Assembly (NCBI GenBank): GCA_037833965.1
Contig: AP031359.1
Span: forward strand, 616,001 to 680,000
Origin: Marchantia polymorpha subsp. ruderalis
Taxonomy: Eukaryota > Streptophyta > Marchantiopsida > Marchantiales > Marchantiaceae
Length of the DNA stretch: 64,000 bases
Direction of reading: 5' to 3'
The position numbers and the translations under genes were made by a program. Below, one piece after another: positions 1-11,415 of this stretch (positions within the stretch are counted from its first letter, which is position 1; each line of letters begins with the position of its first letter). The notes under the pieces are model-generated. The model had not been told where the DNA came from. It made no database searches and worked only from the letters and a program-made list of their open reading frames with translations.

Positions 1-419
1 TTTGGTAAATTGATTCAATTTAGTCATGATATTAAAAACGTACATTAGAAAATGAAAACGTGATAATGCATCCAAATAAAAATCTACGAACATCTTTTAA
101 AATGTCGAAGAGCACAAAGAAAAAATCAACAAAATATTGAGTAATTCAAATTAAAAACAAAGTTTGATTTTTAAGCTTCAAAAGTCTGATGAGCAAGAAT
201 AAAATAAGAATATATATTTTGATCAATCTCATGTCCAAGACAAGGCATGCTATAAAAAAGCTATATAAATCAACATATGAGCAAAAATGCAAAAGGCGTA
301 AAACTCAAGTTGTGAAAACAAAGGCAAAAAATTGGCTTAAAATGAGTGTGGACATAATGCTTATGTAGCTCGTAAAGCTCAATACTTCTTTTAGTAAAAA
401 AAGTAGGAAATATACAATG
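1..419. other. AT-rich spacer, no gene seen
   Basis: No reading frame here resembles a known family. The stretch is AT-rich like the copia-derived DNA that follows. Short frames look like chance. Confidence 0.5.
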
Positions 420-456
420 AAAAACTACAAGCAAACTATGCTTGCTTGTAGTTTTT
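420..456. repeat. Perfect 15-bp inverted repeat (hairpin)
   Basis: The arm AAAAACTACAAGCAA (420-434) is followed by a 7-base spacer and its exact reverse complement (442-456). It would form a strong hairpin followed by a T run. No flanking gene gives it a function; it could be a remnant of a small inverted-repeat element. Confidence 0.8.
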
Positions 457-1590
457 TCTTCAAAACAAGCATAGGATAAACAAAATAGCAAGCAAGGTAA
501 ATGTGTTGAGGCTTGGCAATCTGGACGGATCAAGACTGTCTGCCATTCTGACAGATTTAAGCCTCATAAATTCAATATGACATTATTTGAAAATTTCTTG
601 TAATCAAATTTGACTTTGTCTGGAAACTTTTGATGTAGAACTAAATCTTGGCGATTTAAATGTTATATAAACGCCACCATTAATGACAACTTCAACATGC
701 TTCAACCTTAAACAAGATATAAATTTTGACAACAAAGATCAAAATTAAGAATGTAAGAGCTTCATTTTCTAACAATTGTTCTCAAATTTTGAATCTTAAA
801 AACAATGGATCAAAATCCAAACACATTTGTGTGCAATAAATAAGGATATCTGAAGGGCAATGAAATGTAAACATAAATTAAGAAAGTGATATTTCAGACA
901 TAGCATACGATGAAACATTAAGCTCATTGAAATTCATGATGCAAGTAAGGAACATGCAATTGCAAATGACAATTGATTTAGTAATGAATCCAAACGGCTT
1001 CTTTGCAAATGTAAGCATAACAAATCAAAGCTTGGAAAATGTTGGACGCAAGAAAACATGTCATTTGTAAAATTTGCTTGTAGACATTTGAATCTTCATA
1101 ATTAAATGCAAGTGAAGCGTAATTAGATACTCAAATTGATATTTGTGCAGTTTGAAAATAAATACAATTTATTAGAGTAGACTTAATTGTAATAAGTCAA
1201 ACTTAATGAGAAGCAAAGAAATGTTCTTATGATTTGAGAAAGAAAAGTAGCAAAATGTTTAGAAATAAAGTTAAATTTCAAATCCTAGAATTTTGTGAAT
1301 TACATCATAAATCTTAAAATATTATTTCAAATACTTGAATTTGATACTTTGTGCAAATTTTTTTCACATGAATAGAATTCAATTGTATGGACAACACAAG
1401 ACACAATATAAAAAATTTGACAAAAAAATATGATAATCATGAAATTTGAAGAAGCAAAAATTGGCAATGTCATGTTCAATGAACGTAATAACTTTCTATT
1501 TTGAGAAAAAATTCTGAATTAAACTAAAAATTACAAATTTGCACATGATTTTGGTTGCTAAACTGTTCATCTTCAACAACAAAATTTGAT
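457..1590. other. AT-rich spacer, probably decayed retroelement
   Basis: No recognisable domain. It lies directly upstream of a Ty1/copia reverse-transcriptase scrap on the + strand, so it may be pol sequence decayed past recognition. This is inference only. Confidence 0.35.
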
Positions 1591-1594
1591 TGTT

Positions 1595-1826
1595 GATTGT
1601 TGAAATCATTGTATGATTGAAACAAGTTTTCATGCAATGTGTTACAAGATATGATAGATTCACAAAAGCACAAAAATTCTCACAAAATTTGTATGATTCA
1701 TGTATATGCATGAACAAATTGAACAATGAAATATTTTATTTTATTATTTTGATACTTTACATGGATGAAATACAAAGGATAAATAAAATATTAATTCATG
1801 CAAAAATTAAGTCAATTTTGAACTAA
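1595..1826 (+). pseudogene. Ty1/copia reverse transcriptase fragment
   Basis: A short frame resembles the part of copia reverse transcriptase that follows the LYGLKQ motif. It reads KQVFMQCVTRYDRF, then KAQKFSQNLYDSCICMNKL, then a hydrophobic strand ending LILYMDE. In live elements these are KQAPRQWYKRFD, a SQN/DPCVY segment and the catalytic YVDD strand. The YVDD box is degenerate here (YMDE), so the enzyme would be inactive. Only about 70 residues survive, and no integrase or RNase H was recognised around it. The element's 3' LTR is probably the LTR-like sequence ending near 2513. Family assignment rests on the ordered motifs. Confidence 0.65.
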
Positions 1827-2180
1827 AGATGAAGAATTTGACGATGGTTTATTTTTCATCTTGAAGCATTTGAATTTATCCAAATAACATTTTGAAAAAA
1901 TAATCATAATTAAATCAAAGTAAGTACATTCAACATATGTTTAAGCCTCTTTAAATAAGGAAAATTTTAAGAAATTCTGTATATTTGATATTTTGCTGCC
2001 ATAAAGTTTTTTTATTTAAAAAAAATATAATACTTAAATATTAGTATTAACCAGGAAATGTATAAATTTTCTGAATTAATTTGACCTAGAAAATGATAAA
2101 TTATCACTTTCTAGTTCTGTCATTCATTTCAAGCTTGGATTTAACTGCAAATTTAATCATTTGCTACAATCTTTTGACCT
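1827..2180. other. Spacer between copia RT scrap and LTR
   Basis: AT-rich, with no recognisable domain. By position it would hold the copia RNase H and the start of the LTR, but I cannot see either. Confidence 0.3.
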
Positions 2181-2513
2181 CCAATCGATTGCATTAAATT
2201 CACTGCAAAGCGTTCATGCAAAGATGAAGCCCAAAAGATGTAACGTTAATCCGCATCTTGTTAATTGAAGTTAGTCTGACCGTATTTAGACTTGATCTCT
2301 AATTAGGGTTTGAGATACTTAATCCTAGAATGAGCGAATTTTAGTTAAATCTCACATGTACACCTGCGGGGAGAGATAATGAAGAGTTGAGCTATAAAGC
2401 CCTAATGTAACATTATTTTTTTAGTGAAGCTTTTATCTCGGCCGTGTACGTAGCCTCATGTGAAAATGAACCGTGCACATTGATGTGAGATTTTTTATTG
2501 TGATTCTTGTACA
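2181..2513 (+). repeat. Ty1/copia LTR, 3' part
   Basis: The stretch contains a TATAAAG promoter box (2393-2399). It ends in a T-rich run and ACA at 2511-2513, immediately followed by a primer-binding-site-like sequence. The left boundary is not defined; I chose it by the change in texture. Its position between a pol scrap and a gag/protease remnant on the same strand fits an LTR shared by two tandem elements after recombination. Confidence 0.5.
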
Positions 2514-2515
2514 AT

Positions 2516-2530
2516 TGATATAAGAGCTGA
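2516..2530 (+). promoter_or_regulatory. Degenerate tRNA-iMet primer-binding site
   Basis: TGATATAAGAGCTGA follows the ACA end of the LTR at the usual spacing. It differs slightly from TGGTATCAGAGC, the sequence complementary to the 3' end of initiator tRNA-Met that plant copia elements use. It marks the start of the internal region of the downstream element. Confidence 0.6.
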
Positions 2531-3345
2531 TTCAATGCAGGCAGATTTTTGATTTTCATAGTTTCTTGGAGACCAAGAAGCATAGAAGCGCTCTCAAAAT
2601 TTCTACTCTCAATTTAAAGTAGAATGTAAAATAATTCCTTATGGAAGTGGAGCCAAATGCATCGATTAAATTTTGATGAAAGAGTACTATTGTTTCATTT
2701 GGTATTCGTAAAGATTTTTTGAATCTGAAGTTTAAGAAATTTATTACACTCTGCTTTTAAAGAAACCGCTTTGACGTCTTAAAATCTAGAGTTTTCCATC
2801 AATCAATTTGGATATTTGTGTAGATGGATTTAAACGTCTATCTGAGACAATCGTTTTGATTAAAATTTTGTCAAATTTCATTGAGACGTTGCAAAGTTAT
2901 GGACGTTTGAAGTTTGAGTTCAGGCTCAATTATTGTGACAATATAATGAGCGGCAACGCGGACTCGAAGCGCTGAGTTGCAAAAAAACTAAAATTTGAGG
3001 TGACAAAAAAGCAACCTAAACAGGCAGCAGGTCATTCGAATTAGCAAGGACCAAAAAAAGGAGATCACGGTTGCCTACACAAGGGTAAATGTCCCTTGTG
3101 AAAAATCTTGATAAGAAAGCAATAGAATTAGAAGCTTAATTTTTGGTAGTTATGGAAGATTTGACCTAACAAACAACCTTCATTTGAGCTCAAATTTTGC
3201 AAGATGATTTTCAGTAAAGTCAAGCACAAAGTTCAAATAATGGTTTTGGAAACAGGCAATGTAGGAATCCATGGTATTAAAGATATCCTAGGAGTTCCAA
3301 ATTTAAGTTTTTATCTCTCTCTAGTCTAAGGTTAATAATTTTTAC
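2531..3345 (+). pseudogene. Ty1/copia gag and protease remnant
   Basis: This is the internal region after the primer-binding site and is full of stops. A gag-like stretch near 2820-3110 is suggested by a phrase with the spacing LSNFIETLQSYGRL and by a lysine-rich tail. From about 3215 to 3330 the frame reads ETGNVGIHGIKDILGVPNLS. This matches the C-terminal half of copia retropepsin, where GIGNV...DVLYVPDLKKNLLS is typical. The catalytic DTGA part was not found. Nothing downstream continues into integrase, so the element is truncated before 3862, where another repeat begins. Confidence 0.6.
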
Positions 3346-3861
3346 TTGGCAATAATTCTGACAAACCGTTTTCACATTTCAGTTTGTAAACTTGTGAGCT
3401 AAGTAAAGATACACTCAGATTTTAATTTCAAGAATTTTCATTTTTTGATTATTTTTGTGAATAAATGTTGGAAGTACAGACAAGATTTTTTCCAATTCCC
3501 TCAAGAATGAGCAGTTTGAGCAATAGAGAATGCATCAAGGGAAGAAGAACACATTCATAGCCAACCTTACCTTACATTCTAGGGGTAAAGCAGCCAATGG
3601 CAGTGAGTAAGCTTGTAGATCCACGGTTTGAGGTGGAAAAATCTAATGGATGAAATGATTATGTCATGTGGTAAAGTCAAGTCACTAATGTATACAATGC
3701 TATGGGTTTGGGCAATGTGCTTAAGCCGCAATTCATAACGTAGATGATAATGATTAAATTGACATTCAATACCAGGTGCTGAGCATTGTGATATTGTATC
3801 TCAAGCCAAATGTTTTCAAGCAAATGGAGGTGACTTCAATGGTAGCAAATTTGTTTGCGGC
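3346..3861. other. Spacer, nothing recognised
   Basis: No supported gene. It separates the copia remnant from the first CCE copy. Confidence 0.4.
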
Positions 3862-5396
3862 TTTAATGACAGATAAATACCAAAATGGAGCATAATGGTA
3901 AAGATCCGATCCCACGAGGACAGAAGCAACACAAATAGTACCAAGTGTCACGTATTTAACAGTCTATTGAGGAGTTTGAATTCTTAGGCCATCTTCACTC
4001 CTAGAAGTATTGTAGGTCGATTCGAAGGTCACTTAGAGGACACGCAATGCAGCGTAAATCACACACACACTCCTGAAATTATCAAATGCAGCAACACAAA
4101 GGTTGATCGCGACCTTGTCTTAGTATTCAAAGGGGAAAATTCTCAAAGACTACACTCAGGGATTCTGCACACAACTACTAATTGCGAATTTGCTTAAATC
4201 TTAATTCTAGCCAATTGCTGTTCAGAACATTTGAATTGAGGCTACTACTTTAGATGCGGTATCTTCAACAAACAGAAGTACCTCTCACGCGGTGACCAAC
4301 ACACTGAACTCACAAACGCGTGAAGAATACAGAGTTCAAAACTGAGAAAACTAAATTGAGAAAAGATCATCAAGGCTAATGCCTTGAACTACTTTATTTC
4401 TAATTACCACCAAACTGTCACTCAATCTGATGCAAGCTTCGAACAGGTTCTACACTTGCGGGGGTCGGCAGTTGCCGCTCCCTCTAACTTCCGATCTAAA
4501 CCTTATCTTTTCAAAACGCCCACTAGCTCTAACTTCAGATTTACTACCGCGTCCCGCGATCTTGAGAGAAACGCGTCGAGCTTCTTGGCGAATCGGCGCT
4601 ACCTTCGACCGCTCCCTGCTTTCAATTTTTCCGCACGATGCTCAAGTTCTCGTAACCAAAGCCAGTTGTGCGTCTCGACCTGCCATTAAACATACCCGCG
4701 TAAACAACGATTCACCCTTGTAGTTAAGGCGTCATGCGCTTGTTCGAATAACTGCCAATTTTTCCCTCGACCTCCGTCAATCTCGTCTTCATCTCGCACA
4801 ACTGCTCCTCAGCTTGCAACCGTTGTGATCTCAGCTCGCTGCACTGAGTCTCCAGCTTCTCTATTAGCTCCAAGTCCGAGATTTGCACAACCTCACACTC
4901 GGCCAACCTCTTCGTCCTCACAGCCAACTTGGTCTCGTACTCTTGCTCCTTCTTCTCCGCTATTGCCGTCAACTCATCCACTCTCATTGACTTAGCGTCA
5001 TAGGCAGTTCGGCACGCCTCCAACCTCTTCAAGAGGTCCACGGTTACGCACTTGGCCCTCTCAACGTCCTCACGAAGACCCTCGCATAATACCGAATACC
5101 TTAGCTTCTCAACTTCTTCGGTCAGCTTCTTCTGAAGTACTTGGTACCTCGCCTCCGTCGACTGACTCCTGCGTTCCTTCACTGCGACCTCAGCAGCCGC
5201 TGCTACCTTGATCCGCGTCTTGTTACGTACTATCTCCACGTAAGACCTGATGGTGGTTGTTTCCGCATACTTCTCCCGCCTCCGGGCGAGGTACTAGAGC
5301 AACAGAAGTACCTGCACACATAGCATATATGTTGTTTCTTACTCTGTGGAAACAAATCTTTACCATTATGCTCCATTATGTATTTGTTTGTTATCA
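3862..5396 (-). mobile_element. CCE copy 1, truncated, fold-back ends
   Basis: The left end (3862 onward) is the 3' terminus of a CCE on the - strand: TTTAATGACAGATAAATACC, a mutated TGTAATGACAG, followed by the conserved subterminal ATGGAGCATAATGGTAAAGA. The 3' untranslated part runs to about 4700. The coiled-coil frame lies at 4724-5300, and homology to other copies stops near 5321. From about 5329 to 5396 the same 3' terminal sequence appears again in opposite orientation (TTTACCATTATGCTCCATTA). The unit is therefore bounded by inverted copies of one end. No target duplication is visible at 3857-3861 and 5397-5401. Confidence 0.75.
4724..5303 (-). pseudogene. CCE coiled-coil protein, C-terminal fragment
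   Basis: The longest clean stretch of 171 residues is almost entirely heptad-like and charged: Lys, Glu and Arg with regular Leu, as in EKLRYSVLCEGLREDVERAK. Just upstream in the same frame lies a degenerate form of the family motif LLKYLDGKREKY, here an arginine-rich version, followed by SYVEIVRNKTRIK, which other copies read as FYVEIIRNRT. The N-terminal tryptophan-rich domain is absent because the element is truncated. The function of the protein is unknown. The fold is a predicted rod-like coiled coil. Confidence 0.7.
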
Positions 5397-6179
5397 TAGC
5401 TATGAAAGAGTAATTTGGTAATTTAGTACTACATTGTTAACATACCGGATGGAAATACGGGTGATCAAATTGTCGCCATAATGAACACTCTCATTAGAAT
5501 TCATTTGCTTTCACTAGACATAATTATGACCATGGAGCAAGAGGGGCCATTCCAAATTGTGAATCCAAGTTTCAAAGCTTCAACCTCAACATCAATCTGT
5601 TGAGCAAGTTCATATGTCCGATGTATTGAATTGTACGGCAACAGGGAGGAAAGACAAGACTTAAATATATAAGCAATTAGCAATTTGCGGAACGTATGAA
5701 AAGGTGGAGAAATATACAAATGCCACAAGATTATAACTGGATGTATGAGAAAATGCATATGATGAGAGGAGCAGAATCAATGTTTATGGAGGAAATAACA
5801 ATAAGCTTCCATGACAATCAAAGAAATATGGAAGGTGTTCTTTTGATGATTAGGAAAACTAGAAAAACTTTAGTTTTGAATAGAGTGCATATTTTTAGAT
5901 TGTAAAAGTTTTATTAAGGAAAAATGGAAACAACTGTTACGATGCTTGTGTGGGAACAATAATGTCACTAGCTTGTCTTTGTCTTTATTTTGAACTCCTC
6001 TCTCATAGAGTATTCAAGGAGGATCTAAGGAGGAGTTTAGAGATTTATTGAAGCTCTTGCAAATGAATTCAACTCTCAAGGAAAAAGATGTCTTCAAGGC
6101 TCCGCGGGAAAAATGGATGGAAAGATTAGACAATTGCGATGAAATTATCGAGAATTACTTGTTGTCCAAGGAAGAAAAC
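5397..6179. other. Unassigned spacer between CCE copies
   Basis: The + strand frame at 5696-5905 and the stretch 5990-6175 (rich in Lys, Glu and Arg codons) could be scraps of another retroelement gag. No motif supports this. Its right edge is the flank into which the element ending at 6180 inserted. Confidence 0.35.
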
Positions 6180-6945
6180 TGTAATGACAGATAAATACCA
6201 AAATGGAGCATAATGCTATAGATCCGATCCCACGAGGACAGAAACAAACACAAAAGTCACGATTTATCACAAGATAGCATTCTATTACGAAGTTTTACTT
6301 CTTAGGCCAATGCTACTCCCAGAAGACACTACTCAGCTAGAGCCGAAGACTCATAGGGTAGTGCAAAATTGTATTCACAACCTGAACCTTTTCCAATCAA
6401 AACCTATGAGAATCGCAAGCAATCCCACACTTATATTTTAGTGGGAAAACTTCCCAGCATACATCTCAACACACTGATCCGAATACTCAGACCTGAACTT
6501 GCTTAAATCTCGCAGTAACCCCAGGCTACTCAAGACATCTAAGCTGAATACTCACAACTCCCGATGCGGTAACTTCAACAACCAGAAGCGTCATGTGCTC
6601 AATGTCTGGATCACACACCAGCACATAGACACACAGCGAAGACAGAATGACAGTTGAGACAAGCCAATAGACAGAAAAGCCCCCCAAGGAAAGAGCCTTG
6701 GGCCTCTTTATTCACAATGGCAAATCTGGGATATCAACTACCTGAGGCGAATCGTTCTCAAGGGTTGTGCCGTCCGATGTAACGGTTACAGCATCGTCTG
6801 AACTACTCTCTACTCCTAATCTATGCAACACGTTTACAATCTCTACTTCTACATTCTGGCGCGCCTCATTCAATTCCTTGGAAAATGAATTAACTAACTC
6901 TACAATCTGCTTGTAACCCGCGGATCCGCCGAAGCCAAGGAGCCT
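6180..6945 (-). mobile_element. CCE copy 2a, 3' end segment
   Basis: TGTAATGACAGATAAATACC at 6180 is a clean 3' terminus read on the - strand. The 3' untranslated region and the last ~70 codons of the frame follow. The stop-codon and hairpin region lies at about 6680-6720. At about 6935-6950 the sequence jumps back into 3' untranslated sequence, so roughly 400 bp are present twice (6540-6935 and 6950-7355). This is best read as a recombination joint between two elements. Confidence 0.8.
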
Positions 6946-8827
6946 CGACTACTTAGAACATTCAAGCCAAATACACACAACTCCTAATGCAGTAACTTCG
7001 ACCAACAGGAGCGCACCGTGCTCAATGTCTGGATCACACACCAGCACACAAACATAGTGGATACATGTTTACAGTCAGGACAAGCCAATTAACAAAAAAG
7101 CCCCCCAAGGAAAGAGCCTTGGGTCTCTTTATTCACAATGGAAGCTCTCGGATTTCAACCGCTTGAGGCGAATCGGTCTCAGGGCTGTGATGTCCGATGT
7201 AGCGGTTACGATGTCATCTGAACTTACATCTACTCCTAGCCTACGCAACACGTTTACAATCTCTACTTCTACATTCTGGCGCGCCTCATTCAATTCCTCT
7301 GAAAATGTGTTAACTAACTCTACAATCTGTTTGTGTGCGGCGGATCCGCTGGTCTTGGCGCTCATCAACCGCCGCTTGAGCGAATCTAACTTCAGCCACT
7401 TCACCGTTTGCAATCCTCACATCGCGAAACCGTTGAGACACTTCTCCAAACGCAACTTCAACCCGTCGGTTGTCTTGTCCCGCAGATGATGGTAGGCCGC
7501 CTCTGCCTTTTCTATTCTTCTTTGCGACTCCTGCGATCTCATGTTCGCTTTACCTAACTGCTCCCGCAACCGTCGACATTCCGATTCAATCTTCAATTTA
7601 CATTTGACCTTTGAAGTTCTGGCCGATTCACAATCCGTCAATTTCCTGGCCCAATTTGCCAATTCCTCCTCATGCTTCCGGACCCCCTCCGTAAGACTTG
7701 CTGATAGCTCCTCCGCACGTCGGAATTCCGCCTTGCACTTACCGTCAATCTCTGAAACCTTGCGACAAAGATCTTCTTCCGCCGTCTTCGCCTCTGCAAT
7801 TTTGCCCCAAAGTTCTTCGGCGATGCAAACTTCTTTGGCTCTCCGGGTCTCCAATGTAGCAAGTTCCTCAAAATGTTTCTTCTCTCGCTTCTCCGCAGTG
7901 GTGATTTGTTGCTCCGATTGCTTAATTGCCTCATCATATGCTTCCATGGATTTCTCCAACCTCGTGAGCAAATCCACTGTCATCTTCTGCCCGTTCTCGT
8001 TAGACTTGCAAAGTCCACCACAGGTCTCCTCCAACTCTGCACATCGTCCGGATTCCTTCTCCAGATTCAATTGCAGTACTTCGCACTCAAATTTCTTCTC
8101 TTGAAGCTGGGCTTCTCGCTCTTGCAATGTCACCTTCACTGCCGCGCACTCGGTTGCCAAGTTTGCGGCTCGCTCCCGTGCCAATTCAGTCGCGGAATCC
8201 CACTCCTTCTATACTGCTAGTGCTCTGTTGAGCTGCGTTCTATTTCTTATTATCTCTACATAAAATCCTACCTCCTTGGACACAGCATACTTCTCTCTCT
8301 TCCCATCCAGATACTTCAGTAATGGGACCACACTGTCCTGCAAGAAGTCGAGGAAAGAAACGACTGACTCCTTCGGTTCCTCCTGCGAAGTCTTCGTCTC
8401 TTCTACAAGCCTCACTTCTCTTGTAGAAGATGACGGCAGTGCAATGTTTGGGGCAATGACCACCGTCCCTTCAACCTGTGCAACAATCTGTTCCAGTACT
8501 TCGTCGCTTAATGTTAGCTCCTTTACCAATTCCTCGCGCGTCTTTGGATGTGGTATTCTTTCACTTCCCGTAGTCTGTGTTGACTCGCCCACTGCGACTT
8601 CTGATGTACTCACAATCAGGGCAGCTGCCTTTTCTACGCTGCTATCTGATACTTCTGCTACCACTAACTCCCGATTCGCCCTCTTCTTTGGTCTTGCGCG
8701 AGTTCTTGACTTCCTGATCAAATCTACTTCCGTTTCCGTTCTTCATACTTCAAGTGCCAAATCTCCCTCGTCATCGCTCACTACTCTCCTTCTCTTTGCC
8801 ACTCGTCTCTCTGGCTTTTCCCGTCTT

Positions 8828-9893
8828 TGTAATGACAGATAAATACTAAAATGGAGCATAATGGTAAAGATCTGATCCCACAAGGACAAAAACAACACAA
8901 AGAATACCAATTGTCACGTTCTTAACAGTCTATTGAGGAGTTTGAATTTTCAAGCTACTATCACTTCCAGAAATACTGTAGGTGTTTGAAATTTGCATCA
9001 GGGACATAGCGATGTTCCTCCGCATTCGATCTCGATACCACACTGTGCGGTACCCGTTCTTCCCTGTGTGGGGATGCTTGAATAGGTCTACGTAAGCTCT
9101 CTCTTGATCTCTCGTCACTCGTACACTTTCGGCATCGAAGGTGAGATCGCCGTCATCATCCGCGCTTCGGCCCAAGACCTTCTTCCAGTCCCAGGTGTCG
9201 TGGTGGCCTCTATAACCCGGCAGTTTTGGCAATCCATTGTTGTCCTATTCTTGTATGATTGCGTCGCTCGTCCAATTCCATCCCCACAATAAGAACTCCA
9301 TCTTTATTAGAATCAAATCACAAAGATAAGCCCGTAAGCCAACCTCGGGCACTCGAAGGGCATGGAGTTTGATCGGCCGCGCCATCGCTAATTCTCACTC
9401 TTCACATCCGCGCGCCTTTGTTCCGCTTTGACGTCTCAATGTGTTCGTGAAATGCGTGTGACGAGCACCCGACTCCTTGGGTAGTCCCCGCCGTCGCAAC
9501 GGTCTCCCATGCGTGCGAATTGAAGGTGCCACCATTCGAATTCTTTCCCCGGCGGCACTATCTTTTACATATCTGGTACCCGTCACCCGTTTTGGACTGC
9601 GAAGCCTCGATGTACTCAAGTACCCCGGTTGAGTACCCTTCCCCCGAGTACCTGTCTGGGTACTCAAGTGAGGTAGTTCTTCACCTGTCTTCACAGGTTC
9701 AAACCTCACCGCCCTCCTTAGGGCCAACGCAACATATGAGATCTCCTCTAGAGTACTATCACTACCTCATCTACCTCGTTACGTTGCTATTCTACTCTAA
9801 TCTAATTACCTCTGCTTTCAAAGGTTAAAATCTACCGCAATTTCCCAACCTCCTATTCTAATTCCGAAAAGAACAAAAAACTGAGTTGTCACA
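8828..9893 (-). mobile_element. CCE copy 3, 1.07-kb deletion derivative with TSD
   Basis: Left end TGTAATGACAG at 8828, right end ..GTTGTCACA at 9893. It is flanked by GTCTT (8823-8827) and GTCTC (9894-9898), a 5-bp duplication with one difference. The interrupted host frame reads through cleanly if the insert is removed. Inside are the 3' terminus, a scrap of the N-domain (9000-9290, with YRTVWYRDRMRRNIAMSLMQ), and the 5' leader. The linker and coiled coil are missing. It shows that the two ends suffice for mobility, at least in trans. Confidence 0.85.
8960..9300 (-). pseudogene. CCE N-domain remnant (subfamily B type)
   Basis: About 90 residues resemble the N-terminal domain of the copy at 14342-17703: DTWDWKKVLGRSADDDGDLT, then RAYVDLFKHPHTGKNGY, then RRNIAMSLMQI. 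They end where the deletion joins the 3' end. No coiled coil remains. It belongs to the subfamily with WDWAKVLG rather than the WTIEHWTKVMG of subfamily A. Confidence 0.7.
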
Positions 9894-11415
9894 GTCTCCG
9901 CACAACCTCCACCTGAACTAGTTCTCGGGCTGTCGTCTGTGGTGGAATGGAGGGTCGACGAGTATCGTCCTCGGTCCCTTCGCTGGACTCGGCCGTCAAG
10001 ATTTTCCGCTCCTTTTGAAATCGCTTCTTCTCCTCTCTCGTAAGCAACCTCATGCTTTGGTAGAAAATCATCAGGAAGGAAGTGAGATGATTGACCAATG
10101 GTCATATCCACCGATCGAACGCATTCACCCAGACAAGATCGTGAAAGATCCTCGCTAAGTGTACTCCTTGTCCCTTCAAGATTTGTTCAAAGAACCCTAC
10201 CTGCCAGGCCGTCACATACGTCATACGCGCTGGTCGCAAGATGTGCATAATTCCCAATGCTATCGCCCTTCTCTTTGGATCTATGTAATCCGCTGTCTTC
10301 CACTTGTTCGTTCCCTGTCTTCCAGAACTGAAGAGTGGTCCGTAAGAGAATTCTTTGGTGCGCGTAAGTTCCACACTACTCTTCTCAAACAAAAGGTTTC
10401 TATCGCTACCTGCGCACGGTCCCATCACCTTCGTCCAATGCTCAATTGTCCAGAGCATGGGATTACCTCGAAGCTCCATGCCCTTGGTCTGGTTCTTATC
10501 CATTATCTCCTTACAGATACTCGCCGAGACGCAATTCCAATTCCAAAAGAGGAATTCAAGTTGCAACTTGCTCAGCTCGCATCTGAAGGATCGCAATTCT
10601 TCGTAGGGCACCTTCATGGGAACCAATTTCTGCACCTTGTCACTCTTCTTTGGCCCCATGACTTTGATTCGCGTCTTCGCTGCTAACAGGGTCGGTCAAT
10701 TTCTCTCTTTCTCTTGCTCGCTCGTTCTTGCTTGATGTTGCAATGTCGGCGCGAGGACTCCTCGTACTACCCTTACCCTTGAAGCCCTAACATTGACTTC
10801 TCACGCGCCCACTAGAATTCCCGACGCATGCGAACGTCTCTCGGCCCGTTGCACGATTCGACATTGAATCCTATGTCCATGTCTTCGACGCAATTCTTGC
10901 AATGCCCAAAAAGGCGGTGCTGAAGATCCGAAGATTCAAAGATCTTCGGATGTAGACGAATTCTAACTAATCTTGTCATTTCTCCTCATAAGCTGCTCAT
11001 TGTAACTCGTACAACTACTTTCTAGACAAATATCTTTTAGTTTTGTTGATTTTTAAAGAAAAAAAAAAAAACTAAGCACCACACACACTTAATTTGAAAT
11101 TTGTTTGAACGAAGCGTGTAGGCATTGCACTTGACCCCGCACTCAGAATTCAGGGGGAAACTTTCCAAAATTGCACATTCTTAGCCTACCCAAATTTGAA
11201 CTTGCTTAAATTCAGAATAGCCCAAGGCATACTCTGTATATCTGAATGGGACACTTGCGTCTTTAGATGCGGTAGCTTTGACAAATTGAAGCGCAACATG
11301 CACGGTGACAAACACATACAATTTCACAAAGGCGCACAATAGACACAGATTGACAGCCAAGACAAGTCAATTGACAGAAAAACCCTCCAAGGAAAAGAGC
11401 CTTGGGTCTCTTTAT

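Larger units (their letters stand above)
7129..10659 (-). pseudogene. CCE coiled-coil protein, subfamily A, disrupted
   Basis: The frame starts MGPKKSDKVQKLVPMKVPYE at 10659. The tryptophan-rich N-domain follows: FLFWNWNCVSASICKEI, then WTIEHWTKVMGPCAGS, then IMHILRPARMTYVTAWQVGF. A frame break occurs near 10102. The mobile copy at 8828-9893 interrupts it. It resumes in the charged linker (8209-8721) with DFLQDSVVPLLKYLDGKREK, then a 255-residue Lys/Glu/Leu coiled coil (7417-8184). It ends with the conserved C-terminal piece SAKTSGSAAHKQIVELVNTF. Several stops and frameshifts make it non-functional. No enzymatic domain is visible and the function is unknown. Confidence 0.8.
6946..11083 (-). 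mobile_element. CCE copy 2b (subfamily A), split by copy 3
   Basis: The 5' terminus is at 11083 (..GCACCACA, i.e. TGTGGTGC on the coding strand), followed by the A-rich subterminal run at 11055-11075. The gene starts at 10659 and ends at about 7129. An insertion at 8828-9893 splits it. The 3' end is lost at the joint with copy 2a. The right flank starts CACAC. The matching flank on the left is AAAAC, which agrees at only three of five positions, consistent with two different insertions having recombined. Confidence 0.8.

Noticed and set aside
3766-3951. Small - strand frame overlapping a CCE terminus
   Set aside because: It is a shadow of the terminal repeat of copy 1; the same sequence recurs in non-coding contexts at several other ends.
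7541-8220. Long + strand frames opposite the coiled-coil gene of copy 2b
   Set aside because: Antisense shadows of a Lys/Glu/Leu-rich frame, giving Ser/Phe/Leu-rich products with no motif; the - strand frame has homologs in the window.
9395-9828. Opposing frames in the copy 3 leader
   Set aside because: They lie in the 5' leader of a deletion derivative; no equivalent start or frame is kept in other copies.
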